Origin: an uncultured Paracoccaceae bacterium
GTDB taxonomy: Bacteria > Pseudomonadota > Alphaproteobacteria > Rhodobacterales > Rhodobacteraceae
Direction: 5' to 3'
Length of the DNA: 64,000 nucleotides
NCBI GenBank assembly: GCA_947503925.1
Contig: CANNFQ010000009.1
Coordinates: 117,491 to 181,490 of the forward strand
Shown: in pieces, positions 48,156-56,588 of the stretch
Layout: each line of letters opens with the position of its first letter
Numbering within the stretch: the first letter of the stretch is position 1
Position numbers and translations under genes: made by a program
Notes under the pieces: model-generated
The model's input: the letters and a program-made list of their open reading frames with translations, nothing else
Told to the model about the DNA's origin: nothing
The model's database searches: none

Positions 48156-48677
48156 TTACCGCCCTCCTGCCTGATTGAGATCGACAACAGGCGGCCGGTC
48201 GATATGGGTCCCAAGATCACGCACAAGAACCAGCAGGATCTGCACGCAACACAGGGCAGCGGCGACGGGAATGGCGGCGTAGAACGGGGCCAGGCTCATC
48301 CCGAATATCATCGCCTCCCGGGGTGCCCCGCTCTGGGCAAAGCCGATCCCATAGTAGGCCACATAGAGGAACAAGATCAGCGTCAGAACATCCATGAAGA
48401 TGAGAAGGGCCTGCCGCAGCCGGACCGGAATAACATTGACAAATGCGGTCAGGCCGATGTGCTCGCGGCGGGAAATACCGGAAGACACCGCAAGCATCGC
48501 CGCCCAGATCATCAGGTAACGCGCGATGACTTCGGGCCACGGCAACTGCCAGTGAAAGTAATAGCGATCCATGACGCCAAGCCAGACGTCGAGCACAAGT
48601 GCCAGCATCAATGCCGCGACAATACCTTCCACCACGGTGTTGATCTTGCCACTGAGCTTGGCTGCCCGATCTCGCAT
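48156..48677 (-). CDS. TRAP transporter small permease (DctQ-like)
   Basis: A 173-residue membrane protein with four hydrophobic segments: VVEGIVAALMLALVLDVWLGVMDRYYFHW, ARYLMIWAAMLAVSSGISRREHIGL, ILIFMDVLTLILFLYVAYYGIG and FYAAIPVAAALCCVQILLVLV. The ATG at 48677 with GGGAGGGG upstream is better than a longer frame. It is the first gene of the operon and faces the RpiR regulator. Confidence 0.87.
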   Translation of the reverse strand: MRDRAAKLSGKINTVVEGIVAALMLALVLDVWLGVMDRYYFHWQLPWPEVIARYLMIWAAMLAVSSGISRREHIGLTAFVNVIPVRLRQALLIFMDVLTLILFLYVAYYGIGFAQSGAPREAMIFGMSLAPFYAAIPVAAALCCVQILLVLVRDLGTHIDRPPVVDLNQAGGR

Positions 48678-48697
48678 TACACACCCCTCCCGAATTT

Positions 48698-48837
48698 GTA
48701 ACTTAATTTCATTAGAGGGATGCGGGTTATCAAAAGCAAGCATTTTGTGTTACTAAGTTTCACAAATTCTGTGAAAACTAGCAAGGATTGTGGATAAGGA
48801 TTTGAAGATAGGGGGAAAATACGTAACTTTGTTACAC
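48698..48837. promoter_or_regulatory. Three related 15-base motifs and a palindrome in the dctQ-rpiR gap
   Basis: GTAACTTAATTTCAT (48698-48712), GTTACTAAGTTTCAC (48749-48763) and GTAACTTTGTTACAC (48823-48837) resemble each other, and the third contains the perfect inverted repeat GTAAC-ttt-GTTAC. Between them TTTCACA-aattc-TGTGAAA (48758-48776) is another perfect palindrome. These are candidate operators for the divergent RpiR regulator; the AT-rich strength of the gap supports promoters here. Confidence 0.5.
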
Positions 48838-48859
48838 AATTGAGGGAACGGAGAACAAT

Positions 48860-49795
48860 TTGCCAAACCAAATTGACGTCACCAATAGAGGCCTGAGCTC
48901 CAAAAGACGGGGTGCTTCCGGGATGGCGGACGTGATCTCTGCCCTTCAGCGGCATAGTGGTAAGTTTGCGACCCAGGAGCAGCGTGTCGCGGATTACGTG
49001 CAGGCTCATCTGGAAGACATCAGCGACATGACAATCGCCGATCTGGCCCGCCTCTGTGAGGTCAGCAAACCAACAGTTGTGCGCTTTTGCCGGACGATCG
49101 GATGTGAGGGTTACCGTGAATTCAAGCTCAGGCTGGCGCAGAATCTGGCAGTCAGCATGCAATATATTTCCGCTGGGTCGGTGTCCGCTCCGGTTGCTGG
49201 CGACACGGCCATCGATCAGGTGTTCGGCGCAATTCAAGAGAACGCTTTGGCATTGCGTCAGCAACTCGACCAGCAGTCCTTCTCAGCGGCAAAATCCGCC
49301 CTGCTGAGAACCCGGCACCTTTTGTTCGCCGGTATCGGTGGTGGGTCGTCCACGGTGTCGCAAGAAGGCGCGAACAGATTCTTCCGATTAGGCATCCCAA
49401 CTTTTGCGACAAGCGACAGCTATATCCTGCAAATGCGTGCAGCCACATTGAAACCCGGCGATGTGTTGTTCTTGATTTCGGCAAGTGGAGAAGCCGATGC
49501 CGTTATCGGGGCCGCCGAGATTGCAAACGGTTATGGCGCCACAACAGTTTGCGTGACCGCTCCGGGGACGCGGCTTGCAACAACGGCCACGATTCCATTG
49601 CTGGTCGATTTGCGAGAGGATCAGAATATCCACAAGCCGACCACATCAAGGTACATTCACCTGATGATAGTGGACGCATTGGCTTTGGCGGTCGCCCAAA
49701 CATTGTCGGATGAGACCACAGAGAACCTGAGGCGAATACGTGCGTCTTTGACAGCCTACCATGGCAGAACGGGCCCCCAGCCGCTGGGTGACTAA
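48860..49795 (+). CDS. RpiR/MurR-family transcriptional regulator
   Basis: A 311-residue regulator with an N-terminal helix-turn-helix (DMTIADLARLCEVSKPTVVRFCRTIGCEGYREFKLRLAQNLA) and a SIS sugar-phosphate-type domain (LLFAGIGGGSSTVSQEGANRFFRLG, DVLFLISASGEADAVIGAA). The start is a TTG at 48860 with GGAGAAC upstream; the first in-frame ATG is at 48923. It is divergent from the dctQ-dctM-dctP-M81 operon and probably regulates it. SIS-domain regulators usually sense phosphosugars. Confidence 0.88.
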   Translation: MPNQIDVTNRGLSSKRRGASGMADVISALQRHSGKFATQEQRVADYVQAHLEDISDMTIADLARLCEVSKPTVVRFCRTIGCEGYREFKLRLAQNLAVSMQYISAGSVSAPVAGDTAIDQVFGAIQENALALRQQLDQQSFSAAKSALLRTRHLLFAGIGGGSSTVSQEGANRFFRLGIPTFATSDSYILQMRAATLKPGDVLFLISASGEADAVIGAAEIANGYGATTVCVTAPGTRLATTATIPLLVDLREDQNIHKPTTSRYIHLMIVDALALAVAQTLSDETTENLRRIRASLTAYHGRTGPQPLGD

Positions 49796-49811
49796 CGTGA
49801 AGGTTCGCATC

Positions 49812-49931
49812 ATGGACCGATCTAACGTCCGTTTCCGCAAAGGAATTGCGGTTCTGGCACGTTTTCTTGCCGCAATGGCGAACAAATACCATGACAAGCC
49901 CGACTGCAAACGTTGGGACGCCTCGACCTAG
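49812..49931 (+). CDS. Possible 39-residue basic small protein
   Basis: An ATG at 49812 preceded by GTGAAGGTTCGC opens a frame of 39 codons, giving a small basic protein (MDRSNVRFRKGIAVLARFL...). It lies 16 bases after the RpiR stop and could be co-transcribed. No homologue is recognised, so it may be chance. Confidence 0.3.
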   Translation: MDRSNVRFRKGIAVLARFLAAMANKYHDKPDCKRWDAST

Positions 49932-50341
49932 CCCCCTGATCAGAGACCGTTTTGTTCCTGCATTGCCTTGCTACCCGACCTTCTGCCACCGAGGGCCAGA
50001 GTTTTTCTGTTGTCAGGATGGCGAGCTGATGTCGCAACATCATCTGGGGTATGTTCGCTGCAGTACACCGGGAACCTGCAGAGACCCCGCAGGCGGACGT
50101 TGGGAAGCGGAGTTTGTTGGCGATACTGGGTTGGAACAGTTCTTTAGGTGAAGCGGAGATTCGCTTTGCACGCTGTCACCAAGACCCGGCCTGTGAACTG
50201 TCCTTCGGCAAGGATTCTACGCACATGAGGCCCTGAGATATGAGAGAGGATCTTGCGTAACTGGTAGGTTTGAACGTCCGGCCACTCATAGCAAAAAAGA
50301 GCTGTTTGTCAGCGATTGAGTGCCTGGTCGACAGTCCAAAA
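49932..50341. other. Intergenic stretch, no gene recognised
   Basis: About 410 bases between the small ORF and the IclR remnant. Only short open frames of up to about 64 codons are present, none with a recognisable product. Confidence 0.35.
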
Positions 50342-50914
50342 CTACGCCCCGAGACCTTTGCTAATCGCATGCGCGGTCACGAGTGTCTGACTTTCAATGG
50401 CATCGCTAAAGCCCGGTCCTGTCTTTGTCGCGCTGATTGCTGCGACCACCGCGCTTGACATATCTCGGACCGGGGCGGCAACGCTGCATAAACCGCTTTC
50501 AAATTGGCCTTCGTGCAAGACAGATTGAGCCTGTCGGTCACGCGCGGCATTTGCAAGCACGGTTGCCACCTCCGGAGCTGGTCTGTCAGCCATCAATCGT
50601 CGGATGTCGGCCTCGGATTTATGAGAAAGAAGCAAACGGCCCATTGCCGTTTGTGACGCCGGAAGACGGCTGCCGACATGGACAAGAGACGACAGACCAT
50701 CCGTTGCGGGATATACGCGTGAACGACCGCACCAGATCGACCTCCACTGCGGTCTACGCAAGGCATCAAGTTCGTCGACTACAGATTGACCAATAATGGC
50801 AAGCTTGCTCTTTGTTGCCTTGGGAGCTGCAATCAGCTCGAGATAATGATTGCCGGAATAGAAGGCTTTTGCATTGTCCGTTCGAGCTCGGTAATCGGCT
50901 GCCGCCGGCTCTGT
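50342..50914 (-). pseudogene. IclR-family regulator remnant
   Basis: An open frame of about 190 codons without an ATG near its upstream end. The second half (SLVHVGSRLPASQTAMGRLLLSHKSEADIRRLMADR ... VLHEGQFESGLCSVAAPVRDMSSAVVAAISATKTGPGFSDA) is an IclR effector domain. The first half should hold the helix-turn-helix but only weakly resembles one (YLELIAAPKATKSKLAIIGQSV). It is probably a decayed regulator, next to the IMPase-like gene. Confidence 0.68.
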
Positions 50915-50950
50915 TCATACGCCTCATCGATATAGTCTACCGAAATTTGA

Positions 50951-51688
50951 CTAGATAAGCCTAGCGTCCACATCGACAGCCCCACTGGAACAGGTCTTTA
51001 GGACAACCTTTGCCCCCGCACCCTTGCAAAGCGCTGCACCACCTGCACAGTCCCACATCCCTGAAACTGAACACTCGACGTAGCCACTAAGCCGGCCTGC
51101 TGCCACCAGCATGAGCGAAAGCGCGCAAGACCCATATCCGACGATGTTGAAACCTTCCGAAGCAATCTGACTTTCGGTCAACTTACGGTCTTCCGCGTCC
51201 CAATCGTTATTCCTTCCGATCGCAAAGCAGACTGGTCGCGAGGGCGCAGACGATTCCGAAAGGCCCTGTGACATGACTCCTTGCTCGACTGATCCCGTGG
51301 CTCCGATAGCGAGTGCAGGTGCAACCACTGTCCCGGCAACCGGCTCACCATTCTCGACCAAACCAATAGAGATCGCCCAGAATGGGAGGCCAGACAAGAA
51401 GTTGGAAGTGCCGTCAATCGGGTCGACGCTCCAATACGTGCCAACAGCGTTGCCACCGAATTCTTCGCCAATTATTGGAATGCCGGGGAAGTCATTTTGC
51501 AAGCGCTCTCGAATGAACTCTTCAACGCTGCGGTCAGCATCGGAGACGTAGTCTAGTGGTGACTTGACTGTGACCTCCCGCGCGTTTTGATTTTCAAAGT
51601 ACATTAACGCTAGAGTGCCGGCAGCGTCGCCAATCCGGGAAAGGGCTTTCAGATCCAAGGACCGTTGCATGTTTATTGCAAAGGTCAT
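50951..51688 (-). CDS. Inositol-monophosphatase-family phosphatase
   Basis: A 245-residue magnesium-dependent phosphatase. Motifs are GEEFGG (metal Glu pair), VDPIDGTSNFLSGLPFWAISIGL (the WxxDPIDGTxNF signature) and the C-terminal SGMWDCAGGAALCKGAGA. It overlaps the GDPD gene by four bases. In an operon with a phosphodiesterase and an ABC importer, it would remove the last phosphate from a polyol or sugar phosphate such as inositol phosphate (inference). Confidence 0.9.
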   Translation of the reverse strand: MTFAINMQRSLDLKALSRIGDAAGTLALMYFENQNAREVTVKSPLDYVSDADRSVEEFIRERLQNDFPGIPIIGEEFGGNAVGTYWSVDPIDGTSNFLSGLPFWAISIGLVENGEPVAGTVVAPALAIGATGSVEQGVMSQGLSESSAPSRPVCFAIGRNNDWDAEDRKLTESQIASEGFNIVGYGSCALSLMLVAAGRLSGYVECSVSGMWDCAGGAALCKGAGAKVVLKTCSSGAVDVDARLI

Positions 51689-52656
51689 GGATGAAATCCT
51701 GCGTCACGCAACCATGAAAGGACAAAGGGCGCATCGTCGGTCTGGATAACCGTTGCCCCGTGAGCGATCCAGAAACCATAGACTGAATCCGGCACCACGC
51801 GCCCAATTTCGCAGCTGCGTCCACCGTTCCACTGATGGTTTCCGTTTGTCACAGGATTGACATAGAGAGTGTTTACGAAAAGGCGCACGTTGTATTCGGT
51901 CGCAAGTCGGCGCGCTTTTGGCGAGAATAGAGTACCCCCATCCAGGGTCATCCCACGGCGTGCCAAAAGATTATAGCCTTCGTCGGCCCCAAACTCGTAG
52001 TCCACGACACATTCGACGCAGTTGGGTTTCAGTGTCCTGATGGCCTCATCAAAGCCGACAAAGCCGTCACGACTATCGATGATGACGGGTATGACGTCGA
52101 CTGGTGCATCGCATCGATCAACCAATGTTCGCAGGCGCTGGTAATCCGCACCTTCAGACAAATTGGTCTTGACGGTCACCTGATCAGACACTCCACCTCT
52201 CGCCGCGACCTCTGCGACCTCGGCCAACATCTCCAGCCCCGATTTCAGCTCGACATTGATCATCATTTCAGGGCCAAGCGCCGCGAAAGTTGCTTCAAGA
52301 GTTGGCAGCGCGGCGCCCAAAGCCTCTCTTGTTGAAGGGTGGACTAATGTAATGTCCTTAAGGTCCGAGCGTTTTAGGTCGGCTACAGGGCCGGTTGCAT
52401 TAGTGGTCCGGTCAAGCGTCGGATCGTGGATCACGACCAAAGTTCCATCTGAAATCCGATGGACATCAATCTCAACCATGTCGACGCCAATGGATCGCGC
52501 TCTTTCAATGGCACGCACCGAATTTTCCGCTTCCACTATTCGCCCGCCGGAAAGAAAGTCACCGCGATGGGCGGTGACGAAGACCTCGCCCGGCGTCCCG
52601 TTTGGGTCTCTGAACCGCTGATGAAGGGGCCTAGGGTCAAAACTTGTCATCTTCAT
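51685..52656 (-). CDS. Glycerophosphodiester phosphodiesterase family protein
   Basis: A 323-residue GDPD-fold enzyme. The catalytic His is in VTAHRGD, the metal residues are in EAENSVRAIERARSIGVDMVEIDVH, followed by DGTLVVIHDPTLDRTTNATG with the second catalytic His. There is no signal peptide, so it works on imported substrate in the cytoplasm. It is coupled by ATGA overlaps to both its neighbours, which fits import of an intact glycerophosphodiester followed by cleavage. Confidence 0.9.
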   Translation of the reverse strand: MKMTSFDPRPLHQRFRDPNGTPGEVFVTAHRGDFLSGGRIVEAENSVRAIERARSIGVDMVEIDVHRISDGTLVVIHDPTLDRTTNATGPVADLKRSDLKDITLVHPSTREALGAALPTLEATFAALGPEMMINVELKSGLEMLAEVAEVAARGGVSDQVTVKTNLSEGADYQRLRTLVDRCDAPVDVIPVIIDSRDGFVGFDEAIRTLKPNCVECVVDYEFGADEGYNLLARRGMTLDGGTLFSPKARRLATEYNVRLFVNTLYVNPVTNGNHQWNGGRSCEIGRVVPDSVYGFWIAHGATVIQTDDAPFVLSWLRDAGFHP

Positions 52657-54359
52657 CTCTTTTCCTGACCGCTTCCTAGTCCGTATTTGTCGGCGAGCGT
52701 GATTGTAACCAATGAGAATGCCATGATCAGCACGATATAGACCATGTTTATCGCCGCCTGCTCAGGATTGGTCGATCGCGCGCCTTCGAACAGCGCTATG
52801 GATAGAGGTTTGTTGTTCACATTGAACAGGAACGCGGACATTGAATATTCACTCATCAACGAGTTGAGCGTCATGCCCGAAACCAGCACGATGACCGGCA
52901 AAACGATAGGCAAGGTAATGCGTACGAAGCGATAATAGGATGGAGCGCCAAGTGATTGGGCGGCCTCGTTGAGCGAGGGATCCAAAGACAGAAAGGCAGC
53001 ACGTAAAAAGCGGATCATCATTGGGATTGCGCCAATAGCATAGCCAATTGGTAGGATCCAGAAGCCGCCGAGCAGCGTTGTGCCCAGAACGAGGGGATTG
53101 GGCTCGTCATAGCTCAAGATTAGCCCGATTGCGACAAACGGTGCCGGCAAAATCCAGGGAATCATGAAGGTCAGGTCGAGCGCGTTGCTGACCGCCCCTT
53201 TCACCCGCTGCGCCATGCTGACAACAAAAAGAGAAATGAGAATGCCAGCGGCAATTGCAGCGAGACCCATCACGACCGAGTTTCTGAGCGGAATGAAGGC
53301 GGTGTCCTGCGAGAAGACCGTGACGTAGTTCGACAGGGTCAGAGTCGACGGAATAACTTCTGTTCCAATGGATTTAGCAGGCGCAAAGGAAAACAGAACG
53401 ACAAGCACTATCGGCAGGAGCTGTATCACAGCGACCAGATAAGCGAGACCGATGACCAGAACACGCATGATCGGGTTTCCGATGCGGACACGCTCGATTG
53501 GTACGGGTGTCTTCGCGCCGCCGATGAAGCTGCCGCGTCGTTCGATGTATTGCATCGCAACGATACAGAGGATCACGGCTGCGCCAAGACCGATCGACAG
53601 CATTGCCGCCATATCTGGCCGACGAAGTGAGTTCAGTGTCAGGATCAGTTCGGAGACCATGTCAAATCGCCGACCGCCCAGAACCGACGGAATAGCGAAC
53701 GAACCAAGCGACTTGTACGTGACCAACAATGTCGTTGCGAAGATTGTTGGCAACAGGACCGGTAGCACCACCTGCACGAAGGCCCGCAAGTTGCTCGCAC
53801 CCAGACTGCGTGCGGCTTCGACCGTAGCATAGTCGACACGTCGGATAGCCGCCCTCAGGAATAGGAAATGAAAACTGGTTAACAGGAAACTATGTGCAAA
53901 TACGACGGCGAGCGTGCCTGAGAACCAGTCATTTGGTAGTGCAGGATAGACGGCCTGTATCATCCGCGTCAGCGCACCCGTCTGGCCGTAGACAAAACCG
54001 TAGCCGGTCGCAGCAGCAACGGAAACGAAGATGAGCGGTGTCGAATAAGCCAAGCGCAGAAAGCCACGGCCAGGAACCTTGAGGTATTCCAGGACCGCAA
54101 CCTGAAACATACCGATGACATTTACAGTGACGATTGAAAGCAATGTCACGATCAAGGTGTTCCAAATGGCGTTTCTTACCCGGCGCGATTCGGCGAGTTC
54201 GAATAAGGCACCGAAACTGGCTGTCCCGTCCGGGGCGAAAGCAAATTTGAGCACCGACCAGATCGGGCCGAAAATGAAGGCAACAGCGGCCCAGATGACG
54301 ATGGCAAAGAGCACCGCCTGCATGGGTGAACGCCGGAAATCTTTCAAAAGCGCATTCAT
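52653..54359 (-). CDS. ABC transporter permease, fused double-domain type
   Basis: A 568-residue permease with two binding-protein-dependent transport domains in one chain: YATVEAARSLGASNLRAFVQVVLPVLLP in the first half and DPSLNEAAQSLGAPSYYRFVRITLPIVLP in the second are its two EAA loops. This layout is that of the ferric/thiamine or AfuB-like permeases. It overlaps the ATPase and GDPD genes by four bases each. It would import the substrate of the downstream GDPD and IMPase. Confidence 0.9.
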   Translation of the reverse strand: MNALLKDFRRSPMQAVLFAIVIWAAVAFIFGPIWSVLKFAFAPDGTASFGALFELAESRRVRNAIWNTLIVTLLSIVTVNVIGMFQVAVLEYLKVPGRGFLRLAYSTPLIFVSVAAATGYGFVYGQTGALTRMIQAVYPALPNDWFSGTLAVVFAHSFLLTSFHFLFLRAAIRRVDYATVEAARSLGASNLRAFVQVVLPVLLPTIFATTLLVTYKSLGSFAIPSVLGGRRFDMVSELILTLNSLRRPDMAAMLSIGLGAAVILCIVAMQYIERRGSFIGGAKTPVPIERVRIGNPIMRVLVIGLAYLVAVIQLLPIVLVVLFSFAPAKSIGTEVIPSTLTLSNYVTVFSQDTAFIPLRNSVVMGLAAIAAGILISLFVVSMAQRVKGAVSNALDLTFMIPWILPAPFVAIGLILSYDEPNPLVLGTTLLGGFWILPIGYAIGAIPMMIRFLRAAFLSLDPSLNEAAQSLGAPSYYRFVRITLPIVLPVIVLVSGMTLNSLMSEYSMSAFLFNVNNKPLSIALFEGARSTNPEQAAINMVYIVLIMAFSLVTITLADKYGLGSGQEKR

Positions 54360-55354
54360 GGCGCGGTTTCAAATGTGTTGAGGCGATCCAGGTCAATCGC
54401 AACATGGACGGTTTGCCCGGGCCTGAGTCCAGCCAGCTCTGGGCTACTGAAGGCCTGGATCTGCAAAATCTCACCCTCGAGCTCGACGAAAAGCCGAGTA
54501 AGCGGACCGACATAGTCGACCTCCTTAAGCGTCGTGGCGATAACGTCGCTCGCTGCGCCAGAGACGATCCTGATATGTTCCGGCCTTTGGAAAACCTGGC
54601 CTTGCGCGGCAATCCCGAGACGTCCGCAGATCGCAGGACCCAGAGCATTCGCACTCCCCACGAACTGGCAGACAAATGGCGTATTGGGGGTTTCATAAAG
54701 TTCCCGCGCCGTTCCGATCTGCTCGACCTTGCCTTCGTTGAAGACAAGCAGGCGGTCTGACATCGAAAGCGCTTCCTCCTGATCGTGGGTCACGAATACG
54801 GCCGTGAAGCCCAGTTCCCGCTGAAGCGCCTTGATCTCCCGTCGCATGTCGTCACGAATTTTGGCGTCTAAATTGGACAGCGGCTCATCAAACAAGAGCA
54901 CTTGCGTGCCCATGACCAGCGATCGCGCGATCGCAACACGCTGTTGTTGTCCGCCAGACAGTTCCGCGGGCTTCTTGTCTCGGTGCGGCGCGATGCCCGT
55001 GACGTCGAGGATCTTGTCGACCTTGTGGGTGATTTCAGCCTTAGAATTGCGCGCAACCTTGAGGCCAAAGGCCACGTTTTCGCGTATGGTCATATGAGGA
55101 AACAGGGCATAATTCTGAAAAACGATGCCAACGTCGCGCTTTTCCGCAGAAACGTCTGTGACATCCTTTCCGTCGATCTTAATCCGCCCTCCGGCGACCG
55201 GAACGAATCCCGCAATAGCTCTGAGAATTGTTGTCTTGCCGCACCCTGACGGACCGAGGAGCGTAAAGAACTCGCCCGCCGCGATGTCGAGTGAAAGTGG
55301 CCGCACCACCTCGATTGCACCGTAACTGATGCTGACATTTTTCAAAGAGATCAT
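54356..55354 (-). CDS. ABC transporter ATP-binding protein (FbpC/PotA-like)
   Basis: A 332-residue ATPase with Walker A GPSGCGKT, signature LSGGQQQRVAIARSL and Walker B VLLFDEPLSNLDAKIRDDMR, followed by a TOBE-type C-terminal domain. The ATG at 55354 is preceded by GGGGACGG; an ATG four codons upstream is weaker. It matches the MalK/FbpC class usual with double-domain permeases. Confidence 0.92.
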   Translation of the reverse strand: MISLKNVSISYGAIEVVRPLSLDIAAGEFFTLLGPSGCGKTTILRAIAGFVPVAGGRIKIDGKDVTDVSAEKRDVGIVFQNYALFPHMTIRENVAFGLKVARNSKAEITHKVDKILDVTGIAPHRDKKPAELSGGQQQRVAIARSLVMGTQVLLFDEPLSNLDAKIRDDMRREIKALQRELGFTAVFVTHDQEEALSMSDRLLVFNEGKVEQIGTARELYETPNTPFVCQFVGSANALGPAICGRLGIAAQGQVFQRPEHIRIVSGAASDVIATTLKEVDYVGPLTRLFVELEGEILQIQAFSSPELAGLRPGQTVHVAIDLDRLNTFETAP

Positions 55355-55430
55355 GGCCGTCCCCATGTTATTGTCGGCCGTACGCAGAGGGAGGGCTGCG
55401 CACGACCGAGCTGTGCTTGAAACTGCCGTA

Positions 55431-56438
55431 TTACTTTATTTCAAGCTCGATAGTTTGGATCCATCCGTCGATCTGCGGGGCGATTGCGTCCCAATCAATG
55501 TCTTGGGGTGTCAACAGCGTTGCATTTGCCTGCACGCTTTCTGGGGAAAGAGCAATGGCTTCAGGGTGGACAGGGACTTGGCCGAACTCTGTTGCATATG
55601 CAGCCATGAATTCAGGGCTTCCAAACCAATCGACAAAGGCCTGCGCTTCATCCAACTGGTTGGTGCCTTTCATAATTGCGATGCCTTCTGAAATGAAGGG
55701 CGTGCCGCCTTCTGTATCAATCATCACGGGGGTGTAACCCACGCTTTCACCCAAGTTTCCGACCCCACCGAACCAATTGAGATCAAGCACCGCTTCACCG
55801 TTGACGAAGGCGGCGGTTTTTGCATCGCCGCTATCCACGACGATTGCGTTGTCATAAAGCTGCTGCATGAAGTCCCAGCCTTCGTCGGTCACTTCGCCGC
55901 TTTCATCAGTGAATAGAACCAGCATACCGACAAGGTAGGATTTGGTGGTCTGCCACGCCGTGGAGCCGATCACATACTTACCGGAATATTGCGGTTCGGT
56001 GAGGTCGAGCCAGCCATCGGGCGCATCGTCGGCGCTTAGCGCATCAGAGTTATAGGCAAGAACAATTGGCGTTTGCCAGAACTTGTAGACCATATTATCG
56101 GCGTCATCACGGTAGGCTGCAGGCAGGCCCTCTGCCCATGACGGGACATAGGCTTCGAACAGGCCTTCGGATTTGAGCGTCGCCATGGATGCGTCGATAA
56201 GGCCGAGTACCACGTCCGCCTGGGCATTTGCGCGCTCCGCAAGAATACGATCAAAGAGTTCGCTGCCCCCAGCTGAAAGCATCGTGATGTCGTGACCCAC
56301 GGCCTGGGCTTGTTCGGTGATCCATACCGCGCGCTCCTCGCCCTGCGGCGAATAGACCGTCAGCGATTCTGCGGAAGCAGTCGAGCTGATCAACGTCGCG
56401 GCAAGTGACACTGTCGTCAAGTAGCCGGTAAATTTCAT
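55431..56438 (-). CDS. ABC transporter substrate-binding protein (FbpA/AfuA-like)
   Basis: A 335-residue periplasmic protein with Sec signal (MKFTGYLTTVSLAATLISSTASAE) and an AfuA/FbpA-type body: SLTVYSPQGEERAVWITEQAQAVGHDITMLSAGGSELFDRILAERANAQADVVLGL. AfuA-type proteins have been shown to bind sugar phosphates rather than iron in at least one bacterium, which suits the GDPD and IMPase neighbours. The ATG at 56438 follows AAGGAGGAGAAC. It is the first gene of the operon. Confidence 0.9.
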   Translation of the reverse strand: MKFTGYLTTVSLAATLISSTASAESLTVYSPQGEERAVWITEQAQAVGHDITMLSAGGSELFDRILAERANAQADVVLGLIDASMATLKSEGLFEAYVPSWAEGLPAAYRDDADNMVYKFWQTPIVLAYNSDALSADDAPDGWLDLTEPQYSGKYVIGSTAWQTTKSYLVGMLVLFTDESGEVTDEGWDFMQQLYDNAIVVDSGDAKTAAFVNGEAVLDLNWFGGVGNLGESVGYTPVMIDTEGGTPFISEGIAIMKGTNQLDEAQAFVDWFGSPEFMAAYATEFGQVPVHPEAIALSPESVQANATLLTPQDIDWDAIAPQIDGWIQTIELEIK

Positions 56439-56517
56439 GGTGTTCTCCTCCTTGTTCGTCGGGTTCGGGCAGCAGGACAACGCCCGAATCCCTGATGAAC
56501 CAAGCATCAATTTTAAA

Positions 56518-56535
56518 TTACTTTGTGTAAAGTAA
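56518..56535. promoter_or_regulatory. Candidate ROK-regulator operator
   Basis: TTACTTT-gtgt-AAAGTAA is a perfect inverted repeat with seven-base arms in the AT-rich gap between the divergent binding-protein and ROK genes. ROK repressors bind AT-rich palindromes of this kind. Binding is inferred. Confidence 0.5.
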
Positions 56536-56588
56536 AAAAATCATGCGAAACTAAAACTAACAGAATCAACGGCTTCGAAACCAAAGCA

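Noticed and set aside
47778..48701. 307-codon plus-strand open frame
   Set aside because: Antisense across dctM and dctQ; composition (His/Asn/Gln-rich) is typical of a shadow frame.
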